A stretch of DNA of 64,000 nucleotides from Pseudonocardia sp. MH-G8 (GCF_002262885.1 NZ_NKYF01000012.1:174858-238857), one strand, 5' to 3'; counted from the stretch's first letter, positions 1 to 8,429 are shown. Numbers and translations are program-made. The notes: generated by a model not told the origin, from the letters alone.

Positions 1-200
1 ACGAGGTGCGTCAGGAGGTCGGCGCAGGCGACGGCGCCGACGGCGTCCTGCGGGCCGCCGAGCAGGCCGGTGCGGCCGCGATCGTCATCGGCCTGCGCCG
101 CCGCACCGCCACCGGCAAGCTGCTGTTCGGGAGCACCGCCCAGCGGATCCTGCTCGAAGCCGAGTGCCCGGTGCTGGCGGTGAAGGCCCCGCGGGAGTAG
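1..200 (+). CDS. Universal stress protein, C-terminal part (5' end outside window)
   Basis: The first in-frame codon is at position 3 and the frame runs to a TAG at 198-200, so only the last 65 or so residues are present. They contain the UspA ATP-binding pattern G-2x-G-9x-G-(S/T): the Gly pair before KLLFGSTAQ is followed by the usual hydrophobic strand ending in CPVLAVK. Proteins of this family bind ATP or act as small cytoplasmic stress sensors. The gene ends ten bases before the convergent citryl-CoA lyase-like gene and has no visible link to the catabolic genes that follow. The missing N-terminus prevents saying whether it is a one-domain or tandem Usp protein. Confidence 0.85.
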   Translation, partial: EVRQEVGAGDGADGVLRAAEQAGAAAIVIGLRRRTATGKLLFGSTAQRILLEAECPVLAVKAPRE

Positions 201-209
201 CGAGGACGG

Positions 210-995
210 TCACTTCCCGCGCGGCTCCAGGTGTCGCGGCGGTGGGCCCGCGTAGGCGGCGAGCTGGTCGCGCGGCACCGGGCCCTTGTTGCGGGCCCCC
301 GAGCCCGATTCCTCCCACGCGTGGGCCAGCGCGCCCACGGCGCGGGACAGGACGAACAGGCCGCGGCCGAGCGCGGGCGCGAACCCGAGTTCGGCGTAGA
401 TGATCGCCGTGGCGCCGTCGATGTTCATCGGCACCGCCCGCTCCCGGCCCTCGGACAGCTGCCGCTCGATCTCGAGCGCGACCCGCAGGTGCCGCCCCGC
501 GACCACGCCGTCGGTGACGGCCCGGGTCACCGCGCCCACGAGCGGGTCCCGGCGGGGGTCGCGCGGGTGGAACCGGTGCCCGAAGCCAGGGATGTAGCGC
601 AGCCGTCCGCGCACGTCCGCGACAGCGGCGGGGAGGTCGTCGGCGTCCACCAGGTCGGCGAGGAGCTCCATGAGCTGCTCGCCCGCGCCGCCGTGCACGT
701 CGCCGAGCACGTTGATCGCGGACGCCATCGCGTTGTTGACGCCGACCCCGCACGTCATCGCCATGCGGGCGATCGCGATCGATGGCGCCTGCGGTCCGTG
801 GTCGGCGCCCGCGACCAGCGCGCGCTCCAGCAGCCGCGCCTGAGCGGGGGAGGGCAGCTCGCCGCGCAGCAGCAGCCAGATCGTCGACGCGAACGACGCC
901 CCGTCGATGACCTCCTCGACCGGATAGCCGCGGTAGCGGATGCTCCCGGGCTCGATGTCGCTGACGGCCGTCGTCCACCACGTCGAGCGCTCCAT
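210..995 (-). CDS. Citryl-CoA lyase / small citrate synthase-family protein
   Basis: A 261-residue member of the citrate synthase superfamily, about two-thirds the length of a normal citrate synthase and close to citryl-CoA lyase (Ccl). All three catalytic residues are recognisable: His in GDVHGGAGEQ, His in GFGHRFHPRDPR and Asp in MNIDGATAI, followed by the family's late GALAHAWEE segment. In Ccl-type enzymes this core cleaves citryl-CoA to acetyl-CoA and oxaloacetate. The ATG at 995 overlaps the stop of the CoA-transferase by one base (TAATG), so the two are translationally coupled. With a CoA-transferase beside it and TctABC divergent, a citrate-cleaving role is attractive. A lyase for another 3-hydroxy-acyl-CoA, such as a methylcitryl-CoA or citramalyl-CoA analogue, cannot be excluded. 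Confidence 0.8.
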   Translation of the reverse strand: MERSTWWTTAVSDIEPGSIRYRGYPVEEVIDGASFASTIWLLLRGELPSPAQARLLERALVAGADHGPQAPSIAIARMAMTCGVGVNNAMASAINVLGDVHGGAGEQLMELLADLVDADDLPAAVADVRGRLRYIPGFGHRFHPRDPRRDPLVGAVTRAVTDGVVAGRHLRVALEIERQLSEGRERAVPMNIDGATAIIYAELGFAPALGRGLFVLSRAVGALAHAWEESGSGARNKGPVPRDQLAAYAGPPPRHLEPRGK

Positions 996-2227
996 TACAC
1001 CGGACCTCCTGCCGGGACGAGGGCATCGATCTCCGCGGGCGTCCAGCCGAGCTCGGCCAGGATCTCGCGGGTGTGCTCCCCGAGACGCGGTGGAGGGGCG
1101 GTGGGCTGCACCGGCGCGCCGTCCACGTGCACCGGACCGCCGAGCACCTGCACGCTGGTCCGCCCGGCGACCGGCAGCGGAAGCTCGGCCACCAGCCCGC
1201 GCGCCGCCAACTGCGGGGACTCCAGCGCCTGGGCGACCGTCGCCACCGGCGCGGCGGGCACCCCTGCTGCGGTCAGCAGTGCATCCCACCGGGCCGCCGA
1301 CCGTGCGAGCAGGGTCTGCTCCAGCTCGGCTTTGAGTGCGGTGCGGTGCTTCTTGCGCTGCTCCCGGGTGGTGAACCGCGCGTCGATCAGCAGATCGGGC
1401 CGTCCCAGGACGGCGCACAGCGCCTCGTACTGCTCCTGCTTGTTCGCGGCGATGTTGAGGTGCCCGTCGGCGGTGGCGAAGGTGCCCGACGGCGCCGCGG
1501 TGCGGTTCTCGTTGCCCATCGGGACCGGTTCCTGACCGGCGACGAGCTGGTCGGAGACCACCCAGCCCATCGCCGTCAGGCCGGCTTCGAGCATCGACAC
1601 GTCGAGGTGGGCGCCCTCCCCGGTCCGTTGCCGGCGTACGAGTGCGGCCGCGATGCTCATGGCGGCCGCGAGGCCGCCGAGCGTGTCGCACACGGGCGCG
1701 CCGACGCGCAGCGGGGCCGCCTCCGGGGTGCCGGTGACGGACATGAGCCCGGAGAGCCCCTGGACGATCTGGTCGTAGGCGGGCCTGCCGCGCATCGGAC
1801 CGGTCTGCCCGAACCCGGAGATCGCGCAGTAGACGAGCGACGGGTTGATCCGGCGCAGCTCGTCGGCGCCCAGGCCGAGGCGCTGCATGACGCCGGGGCG
1901 GAAGTTCTCCACGACGACCGCGCTGCGCTCGACGAGCCCGCGGAAGGCCGCCTTGCCCCGCTCGTCCTTGAGGTCGAGCGCGATCGAGCGCTTCGCGGCG
2001 TTCTGGGCGAGGAAGGAGGCGCCCATGTCCGCGTCGCTGAGCGCGGGGGAGGCGCCGAGCCTGCGGGCCAGATCCCCGCCGTGCGGCGTCTCGACCTTGA
2101 TGACGTCGGCGCCCATCAGGGCCAGCTGGTAGGCGGCGTACGGCCCGGCGAGGACGTTGGTCAGGTCCAGCACGCGCAGGCCTTCGAGCAGCCCGGTGCC
2201 CGGGCCCGAGTTCGGTGTGTCGGTCAC
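995..2227 (-). CDS. Class III (CaiB/BaiF) CoA-transferase
   Basis: A 410-residue protein with the full family III CoA-transferase pattern. It has an N-terminal LEGLRVLDLTNVLAGPYAA segment, GADVIKVE, the VVENFRPGVM stretch, and the RPAYDQIVQGLSG block that carries the catalytic Asp (the D of YDQ). Such enzymes move CoA between acyl-CoA and a free acid through an aspartyl-CoA thioester. The GTG start at 2227 overlaps the IclR stop by four bases and its own stop overlaps the lyase start, so it sits mid-operon. The natural reading is that it activates the imported di- or tricarboxylate, forming the CoA ester that the downstream lyase cleaves. Donor and acceptor acids are inferred, not visible. 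Confidence 0.9.
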   Translation of the reverse strand: MTDTPNSGPGTGLLEGLRVLDLTNVLAGPYAAYQLALMGADVIKVETPHGGDLARRLGASPALSDADMGASFLAQNAAKRSIALDLKDERGKAAFRGLVERSAVVVENFRPGVMQRLGLGADELRRINPSLVYCAISGFGQTGPMRGRPAYDQIVQGLSGLMSVTGTPEAAPLRVGAPVCDTLGGLAAAMSIAAALVRRQRTGEGAHLDVSMLEAGLTAMGWVVSDQLVAGQEPVPMGNENRTAAPSGTFATADGHLNIAANKQEQYEALCAVLGRPDLLIDARFTTREQRKKHRTALKAELEQTLLARSAARWDALLTAAGVPAAPVATVAQALESPQLAARGLVAELPLPVAGRTSVQVLGGPVHVDGAPVQPTAPPPRLGEHTREILAELGWTPAEIDALVPAGGPV

Positions 2228-2970
2228 AGCAGCCCTTCGACGTGTCCCATGCCCGCATCGGAGACGGTCCGTGCCGCCGCGCGCAGCCCGGCGAGGCCCG
2301 CTTCCCGCCGTTCACCGGTGAACCGCGAGCTCGGCCCGGACATCGACAGGGCGGCGAGCACCCGCCCGTCGCGCCGCGAGTGCACGGCGACGGCCGCGGC
2401 TGCGGCGCCGATCTCCCGGTCGCCGTCGCTGATCGCGTAGCCGTTCCGGGCAGCCCCGGCCACCCGCTCGCGCAGCCGGCCGCCGTCCAGCTCCGGGTCG
2501 GCCGCGACGAGGCGGTCGACGACCTCCGGGTTCGCCGCGAGGAGCACGTACGACGCGGCTCCGGCCGTGAGCGGCATCGGCCTGCCCACCTCGACGACGT
2601 TGCGCACGGTCGCGGTGCCCTCCTCCTGGGCGATCGACACCCGCGTGAGGTCCTGGCGGACGTACACGTTGACCGTCTCGCCGTGGCGGTGCACGAGCTC
2701 GCGCATCACCTCGGTCGTCTGCTCGTCGACCCGCCACAGCGTGGCCGACAGCCGAACCCACCCGAGCAGCGTCGCGCCCACCGTGTAGTGGCCGTCCGGG
2801 GAGATCGCGACGACGCCGCGCTCGACCAGGTCGGCCAGCAGCCGCACCGCGGTGGTCTTGGGGAGGCCGCTGAGCTCGGCGATCTCCTTCAGTCGCAGGT
2901 GGGGCCTGCGGTGGTCGAAGAGCTCGAGCAGGTCGAAGGCACGTGCGACCGACCGCACCCGGGGTTCCAC
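2224..2970 (-). CDS. IclR-family transcriptional regulator
   Basis: A standard IclR protein. The N-terminal winged helix includes VARAFDLLELF and LSGLPKTTAVRLLADL as recognition helix region, and is followed by the GAF-like effector domain ending near SGPSSRFT. I chose the GTG at 2970 (248 residues, starting MEPRVRSV), the usual length for the family. An in-frame start at 3141 would add a 57-residue tail with no family similarity and would run through the 40-bp palindrome at 2980-3019. No strong Shine-Dalgarno is seen before the GTG. The gene heads the operon with the CoA-transferase and lyase and is divergent from the tct operon. The palindrome ten bases upstream suggests it controls itself and probably the divergent genes. 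Confidence 0.88.
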   Translation of the reverse strand: MEPRVRSVARAFDLLELFDHRRPHLRLKEIAELSGLPKTTAVRLLADLVERGVVAISPDGHYTVGATLLGWVRLSATLWRVDEQTTEVMRELVHRHGETVNVYVRQDLTRVSIAQEEGTATVRNVVEVGRPMPLTAGAASYVLLAANPEVVDRLVAADPELDGGRLRERVAGAARNGYAISDGDREIGAAAAAVAVHSRRDGRVLAALSMSGPSSRFTGERREAGLAGLRAAARTVSDAGMGHVEGLL

Positions 2971-2979
2971 GCCGATGAG

Positions 2980-3019
2980 TGAACCATAGAGTGGTCCATG
3001 AGGACCACCACATGGTTCA
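2980..3019. promoter_or_regulatory. 40-bp interrupted palindrome, likely IclR operator
   Basis: Nested inverted repeats share one centre (2999.5). Outer arms TGAACCAT (2980-2987) and ATGGTTCA (3012-3019) match 8/8. Inner arms GTGGTCC (2991-2997) and GGACCAC (3002-3008) match 7/7, separated by ATGA. Only the three bases between outer and inner arms fail to pair. It lies in the 220-bp region between the divergent iclR (start 2970) and tctB (start 3191), so it could control both. The symmetry is seen directly; binding by the adjacent IclR protein is inferred. Confidence 0.7.
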
Positions 3020-3190
3020 AAGCGGGTGAACGGGCCCGTGCGGACGCGCGCTGTTGACCGAGCGTGGACACCGTGCAAGCATCTGGCATCCTGTTGTACA
3101 CAGCTGGCTACACGTGTCCGCAATGATGGCGACGGCGGCACGGCACCAGCGCCCGGACCCGCTCAGCGAAGAGTGCAGGAGGTGTGGCGC

Positions 3191-3733
3191 ATGGAACGCG
3201 TGCATACCGGCCCGTCGGCCGGCGAGGCGCCCGCACCACCGCCGTCCGATCCACCGGCGAGCGGTTCGCGGGTCGCGGAGCTCGTGGCCGCCACCGCCGT
3301 ACTCGTCCTCGGGCTCGGTGCCTTCGTCGGCGCCCTCGCGCTGGGGTACTGGGACCGGGGACCGGGCCCGGGATTCTTCCCGCTGTGGCTCGGGGCGCTC
3401 CTCGTGCTGCTCGGCGTGATCTGGGGGGTGCAGGCCGCCCGCGGCAGGAACATCCACGCCGCCGAGCCCGTGCCACCCGGCGGCCGGCTCGCGGTCGGGC
3501 TCGTCCTCGGTGGGCTGCTCGTCGCGATCCTGCTGCTCGACGTGGTCGGCTACCAGCTGGCGATCACCGCGCTCGTGCTGTTCCTGCTGCTCGTGGTCGG
3601 GCGCAGGCGCTGGCTCGAGTCGGTCGTGGTGGCGCTCGTGGCCGGGTTCGGCATCTACACGGTGTTCGCCAACGTCCTGCAGGTCTACCTGCCGACCGCC
3701 TCGGTGCCGTTCCTGTCCCAGTGGGGGTTGTGA
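3191..3733 (+). CDS. tctB: Tripartite tricarboxylate transporter, small membrane subunit
   Basis: A 180-residue TctB-family protein. After a Pro/Ala-rich cytoplasmic N-terminus it has four hydrophobic segments: about residues 30-55, 65-83, 100-120, and a split helix near 122-165. The GYWDRGPGPGFFPLWLG motif between the first two is diagnostic of TctB. ATG 3191 is preceded by AGGAGG about eight bases upstream; longer in-frame starts lack this and lack homology. TctB pairs with the large TctA channel subunit and the extracytoplasmic TctC binding protein, moving carboxylates with a cation gradient. It opens an operon running to about 12786 and is probably controlled by the palindrome at 2980-3019. 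Confidence 0.88.
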   Translation: MERVHTGPSAGEAPAPPPSDPPASGSRVAELVAATAVLVLGLGAFVGALALGYWDRGPGPGFFPLWLGALLVLLGVIWGVQAARGRNIHAAEPVPPGGRLAVGLVLGGLLVAILLLDVVGYQLAITALVLFLLLVVGRRRWLESVVVALVAGFGIYTVFANVLQVYLPTASVPFLSQWGL

Positions 3734-3736
3734 GAC

Positions 3737-5260
3737 GTGGACATCTCGCACCTCCTCGCCGGGTTCGCCGCCGTACTGACGGTCGAGAACCTGCTCCTGG
3801 TCGTGGCCGGCTGCATGCTGGGCACGCTCATCGGTGTGCTCCCCGGAGTGGGTCCGGTGGCCGGCACCGCCATCCTCATCCCGCTCACGATGGAGCTCGA
3901 TCCGACCGGCGCCATCATCATGCTGGCGGCGATCTTCTACGGGTCCCAGTACGGCGGCACGATCACGTCGGTCCTGATCAACACGCCGGGTGAGGCGTCC
4001 TCGGCCATCACGGTCCTCGACGGCTACGAGATGACGAAGAAGGGCCGCGCCGGCATCGCGCTGGGGATCGCGGCCATCGGCTCGTTCGTCGGTGGCACAA
4101 TTGCCACGATCGGTCTGGTCATCGCGGCGGCGCCGCTCGCGTCGCTGGGCCTGCGGATCGGGCCGCCGGAGTTCTTCGCGCTGATGATCCTGGGCATGTC
4201 CCTGCTCGTGGGGCTCGCCGGGAAGTCGATGACCAAGGCCCTGATCTCCGCGGCCGTCGGCCTCCTCCTCGCGATGGTCGGCATCGACCCCGTCGAGGGT
4301 GCGCCCCGGTTCACCTTCGGCATCGCGCACTTCTTCGACGGTGTCGAGTTCGTCGCCGTGCTCGTCGGGTTGTTCGGTCTCGGCGAGATCCTCGCGACGC
4401 TCCTCGAGAAGCGCCAGGCCAGCGCCCAGGTCACGGTCGGCAGGCTGCTGCCGGGCCGCCAGGACCTGCGCGACAGCGCCGGCGCCATCGGCCGCGGCAG
4501 CCTCATCGGCTTCCTGCTGGGTCTGGTTCCCGGCGTCACCGGATCGGCCAGTTCGCTGCTGGCCTACGGTGCCGAGCGCAAGCTCGGGCGCAACAAGGAG
4601 ATGCTCGGCAAGGGTGCGATCCAGGGCGTCGCCAGCCCGGAGTCGGCCAACAACGCCCACGCGAACGCCGCTCTGATCCCGCTGTTCACCCTCGGGATCC
4701 CGGGTTCGCCCACGATCGCCGTGCTCATGGGCGCGTTCCTCATGAACGGGCTGACGCCGGGACCGACGCTCTTCCAGACCGATGCGCACGTGGCGTGGGC
4801 GGTGATCGCCAGCCTGTTCATCGGCAACATCGTCTGCCTCGTCCTCAACCTCCCCCTGATCCGCATCTGGACGATGATCCTCAAGATCCCGCAGCCGTTG
4901 CTGACCGCGATCATCATCGTGTTCCTGGTCGTGGGCTCCTACAGCATCAACAACAGCACGGTCGATGTCGTCGTGATGTTCGTGTTCGGGATCCTCGGGC
5001 TCGCCTTCCGGCGCCTGGACGTCCCGCTCGCCCCGCTGGTGCTGACGCTGATCCTGGGCCCGTTCATGGAGAACTCCCTGCGGCAGTCGCTCGACATCTC
5101 CCGGGGCGACATGACGGTCTTCCTCACCCGTCCGATCTCGCTGGTCCTGCTCCTGGTCGCCGTCGCGATCATCGTCGTCCCGGTCGTGCAGGCCGTGCGT
5201 CGGCGAGGCGAGCAGCCCGGCGGCCTCGCGAGCCGTCTGCGCGAGGACGCCGAAGTCTGA
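3737..5260 (+). CDS. tctA: Tripartite tricarboxylate transporter, large permease subunit
   Basis: A 507-residue TctA with the family signatures. The N-terminal GTLIGVLPGVGPVAGTAIL loop, the YGSQYGGTITSVLINTPGE block and the C-terminal half repeat LGIPGSPTIAVLMGAFLMNGLTPGP are all present, with about twelve membrane segments between and after them. The GTG at 3737 follows the tctB stop by three bases. TctA forms the membrane pore for carboxylates delivered by TctC. Natural substrates in this family include citrate, tricarballylate, terephthalate and other di- or tricarboxylates, so the family assignment is sure but the substrate is not. The adjacent CoA-transferase and citryl-CoA lyase-like genes favour citrate or a relative. 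Confidence 0.92.
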   Translation: MDISHLLAGFAAVLTVENLLLVVAGCMLGTLIGVLPGVGPVAGTAILIPLTMELDPTGAIIMLAAIFYGSQYGGTITSVLINTPGEASSAITVLDGYEMTKKGRAGIALGIAAIGSFVGGTIATIGLVIAAAPLASLGLRIGPPEFFALMILGMSLLVGLAGKSMTKALISAAVGLLLAMVGIDPVEGAPRFTFGIAHFFDGVEFVAVLVGLFGLGEILATLLEKRQASAQVTVGRLLPGRQDLRDSAGAIGRGSLIGFLLGLVPGVTGSASSLLAYGAERKLGRNKEMLGKGAIQGVASPESANNAHANAALIPLFTLGIPGSPTIAVLMGAFLMNGLTPGPTLFQTDAHVAWAVIASLFIGNIVCLVLNLPLIRIWTMILKIPQPLLTAIIIVFLVVGSYSINNSTVDVVVMFVFGILGLAFRRLDVPLAPLVLTLILGPFMENSLRQSLDISRGDMTVFLTRPISLVLLLVAVAIIVVPVVQAVRRRGEQPGGLASRLREDAEV

Positions 5261-5299
5261 CCCACGGGTCACCGATGACCCATCACAAGGAGAACCACC

Positions 5300-6298
5300 G
5301 TGCAGAAGCCTCAACGCCTCGCCGCCGCCGTCGCGGGGGTCCTCGCCCTCGCCCTCTCCGGGTGCGCCCAGCAAGGGGGTGGCGGTGCCACCCCCGACGA
5401 CTGGCCGGCGGGCGAGACGATCACGCTGCTCGTGGGGTACGCCGCGGGTGGCACGACCGATGCGATGGCCCGGTCGCTCGCCGGAACCCTCGAGGAGGAG
5501 CTCGACGTCCAGGTCCAGGTGGAGAACCAGGACGGCGCCGGCGGTCAGGTCGCCTACACCGAGCTCGCGAACTCCGAGCCGGACGGGCTGACCATCGGCA
5601 CCCTGAACTACCCGACGATCCTCACGACGATCCTCGACGAGGAGAAGGGTGCCACCTACACCCTCGACTCCTTCCAGCCGCTGGCCAACCACGTCAACGA
5701 CCCGCGCATCACGATCGTCCACCCGGACAGCCCCTTCCAGACCGCTCAGAACCTGGTCGATCACGCCACGGCCAACCCGGGGGAGCTGCGGGGAGCCACG
5801 TCAGGACTCAGCGGCGGCGGCCACTTCTCGATGATCAAGCTCGAGCAGGCCACCGGGGCCGACTTCACGCCCGTGCACTTCAACACCGGGCAGGCCGACG
5901 CCAAGGCCGCGTTCCTCGGGAATCACGTCGACGTCTACTTCGCCTCGATCGGCGACGGCCTCGAGGTGATCAAGTCGGGCGGCGGCCGGGCCGTCGGCGT
6001 CATGGACGACGAGCGCAGCTCGCTCCTGCCCGACGTCCCGACCTACGCCGAGCAGGGCATCGACGTCCAGGAGGCGGGGATGCGCGGCTACGCCCTGCCC
6101 GCCGGGGTGCCCGAGGAGCGCGTGCAGAAGCTCGCCGGGGCGTTCGAGAAGATCATCACGAGCGAGCAGCACCAGAAGGAGCTCGCCGACCTCGCCCTGC
6201 AGTCCGACTTCATGGGCCCTCAGGACTACACGGACTGGCTCAAGGCGCAGGAGCCCGCCGTCACCGAGGTCAACCAGATCTCCAAGTCCGACGGGTGA
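5300..6298 (+). CDS. tctC: TctC/Bug-family solute-binding lipoprotein
   Basis: A 332-residue extracytoplasmic binding protein. Residues 1-22 form a lipoprotein signal with the lipobox LSGC (Cys about 22), which would anchor it to the outer face of the membrane. The mature part has the Bug/TctC fold pattern: ITLLVGYAAGGTTDAMARSLA near the start, QVENQDGAGGQVAYTE, and a late LPAGVPEERVQKL segment. The GTG at 5300 sits behind a strong AAGGAG. It supplies ligand to the TctAB pore encoded just upstream. The stop overlaps the next gene's GTG by four bases (GTGA), tying transport to the following enzymes. Confidence 0.9.
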   Translation: MQKPQRLAAAVAGVLALALSGCAQQGGGGATPDDWPAGETITLLVGYAAGGTTDAMARSLAGTLEEELDVQVQVENQDGAGGQVAYTELANSEPDGLTIGTLNYPTILTTILDEEKGATYTLDSFQPLANHVNDPRITIVHPDSPFQTAQNLVDHATANPGELRGATSGLSGGGHFSMIKLEQATGADFTPVHFNTGQADAKAAFLGNHVDVYFASIGDGLEVIKSGGGRAVGVMDDERSSLLPDVPTYAEQGIDVQEAGMRGYALPAGVPEERVQKLAGAFEKIITSEQHQKELADLALQSDFMGPQDYTDWLKAQEPAVTEVNQISKSDG

Positions 6299-7278
6299 AC
6301 GAGCCGATCCGCGTCGTCGTCCTCGACGACTACCTCGACGCCGTCACACGCAGCGCCGACTGGTCGGTGCTGGCGGCGGACGTGGTCACCGTGACGCGGC
6401 ACATCGCGGACGAGGACGAGCTCGTCGCCGTGCTCCGCGAGGCCGACGTCGTGGTCGCCACGCGCGAACGCACCCGCCTGGGCAGGTCGGTCCTCGAGCG
6501 GCTGCCCCGGTTGCGGCTGCTCGTCACCACCGCCATGCGCAACGCTGTGATCGACCTCGACGCCGCCAGCGAGCGCGGTGTCCAGGTCTGCGGCACGCGG
6601 GGCAACAAGCGTTCTACTGTCGAGCTGACCTGGGGTCTCGTCCTCGCGCTCCTGCGCGACATCCCGGGCCAGCAGCAGGCCCTGCGCGAGGGGCGCTGGC
6701 ACACCCGACTGGGCGTGGGGCTCGAGGGCAAGTCGCTCGGCCTGCTCGGCCTGGGCACCACGGGCAGCCAGATGGCGGCCATCGCGCGGGCGTTCGACAT
6801 GGACGTCCTCGCCTGGAGCGCGAACCTCACCGCGGAACGTGCCGCCGCCTGCGGTGCCCGGCGGGTGGAGCGCGACGAGCTCTTCGCCCGCGCCGACGTG
6901 GTGTCGGTCCACCTCGTGCTGTCCGACCGGACCCGGGGCCTGGTCGGGGCCCGCGAACTCGCGCTCATGCGCCCCAGCAGTTACCTGGTCAACACCTCCC
7001 GGGCCGGGATCGTCGACCAGGCTGCGCTCGTCACGGCGCTCGAGACCGGCGCCATCGCCGGCGCCGCCGCCGACGTGTTCGAGGTCGAACCCGTTCCCGC
7101 GAGCACGCCCCTGCTGGCGGCCCCGCGCACGGTCCTCACCCCGCACATCGGCTACGTGACAGCCGAGGAGTACCGCCTGTTCTACGGCGACGTCGTCGAC
7201 GACATCGCCGCCTGGCTGGCCGGGTCCCCGGTGCGGACGCTCAACGACCCCGCACCCCCGCACGAGAGGAAGCCGTGA
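6295..7278 (+). CDS. D-2-hydroxyacid dehydrogenase (NAD(P)-dependent)
   Basis: A 327-residue D-isomer-specific 2-hydroxyacid dehydrogenase. The Rossmann glycine motif is LGLLGLGTTGSQMA. The catalytic Arg lies in the VNTSRAGIVDQ stretch, the Glu in FEVEPVP, and the His in LTPHIGYVT. It begins at GTG 6295, overlapping the tctC stop by four bases, and ends overlapping the acyl-CoA dehydrogenase start. The enzyme would interconvert a 2-oxoacid and a D-2-hydroxyacid in the cytoplasm, on or beside the pathway for the imported acid. A second paralogue is encoded at 15345-16337, suggesting two 2-oxo/2-hydroxy steps in this gene neighbourhood. The substrate is unknown. Confidence 0.87.
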   Translation: MNEPIRVVVLDDYLDAVTRSADWSVLAADVVTVTRHIADEDELVAVLREADVVVATRERTRLGRSVLERLPRLRLLVTTAMRNAVIDLDAASERGVQVCGTRGNKRSTVELTWGLVLALLRDIPGQQQALREGRWHTRLGVGLEGKSLGLLGLGTTGSQMAAIARAFDMDVLAWSANLTAERAAACGARRVERDELFARADVVSVHLVLSDRTRGLVGARELALMRPSSYLVNTSRAGIVDQAALVTALETGAIAGAAADVFEVEPVPASTPLLAAPRTVLTPHIGYVTAEEYRLFYGDVVDDIAAWLAGSPVRTLNDPAPPHERKP

Positions 7279-8429
7279 CCGTCACCCCCGCCGAGGAGCA
7301 GATCGACCTCCGCCGCAGCGTGGAGGCATTCGCCCGCGACGTGCTCGCCCCGGACGCCCTCGCGCGCGCCCACTCACCGGAGTACCCGTGGGACGTCGCG
7401 AAGCGGCTCGCCGAGATGGGCCTCCTCGGGATCACCGTGCCCCAGGAGAAGGGCGGCCAGGGTGGGACGCTGCACGACGCCGTCATCGCCATCCAGGCGG
7501 TGGCGTCGGCGTGCCCGCGCAGCGCCGACGTCGTCCAGGCGGGCAACTTCGGCCCCCTGCGCACCCTCGCGGAGTACGCCACCGCCGAGCAGCGCGACCG
7601 GTTCCTCCGCCCGCTGCTCGGCGGTGAACAGGTGATCTCCCTCGGCATGACCGAGCCGGAGGCCGGCTCCGCGCTCACCGACCTGCGCACCTCGGCCACC
7701 CCGAAGGGCGAAGGCTTCGTCCTCGACGGCACCAAGGTCTTCTCCACGCACTCGGCCGAGGCCTCGGTGTTCCTCGTCTACGTCCGGTTCGGCCCGGGCG
7801 TCGGCGGGATCGGCTCGGTGCTGGTCGAGCAGGGTGCGGCCGGGTTCAGCCGGGGGAGGCCCTCGGCCTTCATGAACGGCGAGCAGTGGTGCCAGCTCTA
7901 CTTCGAGGACTGCTACGTCCCCGCCGAGAACGTCCTGCTCGGGCCCGGCGGGTTCAAGAAGCAGATCGCCGGCTTCAACGCCGAGCGCATCGGCAACGCC
8001 GCACGCTCGCTCGCCGTGGGGCGCTACGCGTTCGAGGCGGCGCGGCGGCACGCGCTGGAGCGGGAGCAGTTCGGCAGGCCGCTGTGCGAGTTCCAGGGTC
8101 TGCAGTGGAAGTTCGCCGAGGCGGCAGTCGACCTCGACGCCGCTCAGCTGCTGCTGGAGCGGGCCGCGACCGAGCTCGAGAACGGGCTCCCGAGGGGCTA
8201 CGACACCGCCGTCGCGAAGTACGCCGCCAACAAGGCAGGCTTCGCGGCCGCCGACATGGCCGTGCAGGTGATGGGCGGCACCGGCTTCAGCCAGGAGTCG
8301 CTCGTCGAGTACTGCTTCCGCCGCACCCGGGGATGGATGATCGCCGGGGGCTCCTCGGAGATCCTCAAGAACCGGATCGCCGAGTCCGTCTTCGACCGCA
8401 GGTTCTCCCAGCGCGGGGGGAGCAGGTGA
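7275..8429 (+). CDS. Acyl-CoA dehydrogenase, LCAD/IVD-like catalytic arrangement
   Basis: A 384-residue acyl-CoA dehydrogenase with the TEPEAGSALTDLRT flavin-binding loop (about 126-139), the EREQFGRPLCEFQGLQ helix and the GGTGFSQE segment. The residue that is the catalytic Glu in MCAD/SCAD-type enzymes (YEGT..EI) is replaced here: the loop reads AGGSSEI. A Glu is instead found at residue 237 in NAERIGN, the helix-G position used as base by long-chain and isovaleryl-CoA dehydrogenases. It should be active but on a branched or unusual acyl-CoA. Start GTG 7275 and the stop both overlap neighbours by four bases. It probably oxidises the CoA ester made by the CoA ligase encoded next. Confidence 0.88.
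   Translation: MTVTPAEEQIDLRRSVEAFARDVLAPDALARAHSPEYPWDVAKRLAEMGLLGITVPQEKGGQGGTLHDAVIAIQAVASACPRSADVVQAGNFGPLRTLAEYATAEQRDRFLRPLLGGEQVISLGMTEPEAGSALTDLRTSATPKGEGFVLDGTKVFSTHSAEASVFLVYVRFGPGVGGIGSVLVEQGAAGFSRGRPSAFMNGEQWCQLYFEDCYVPAENVLLGPGGFKKQIAGFNAERIGNAARSLAVGRYAFEAARRHALEREQFGRPLCEFQGLQWKFAEAAVDLDAAQLLLERAATELENGLPRGYDTAVAKYAANKAGFAAADMAVQVMGGTGFSQESLVEYCFRRTRGWMIAGGSSEILKNRIAESVFDRRFSQRGGSR

Noticed and set aside
2971..3141. N-terminal extension of the IclR gene to an upstream start
   Set aside because: No IclR similarity in the added 57 residues and it would place the palindrome inside the coding region.
3017..5764. 915-codon open frame on the minus strand
   Set aside because: Exactly antisense to tctB-tctA-tctC; composition is Arg/Asp/Glu-rich mirror of GC3-biased genes, with no family similarity.
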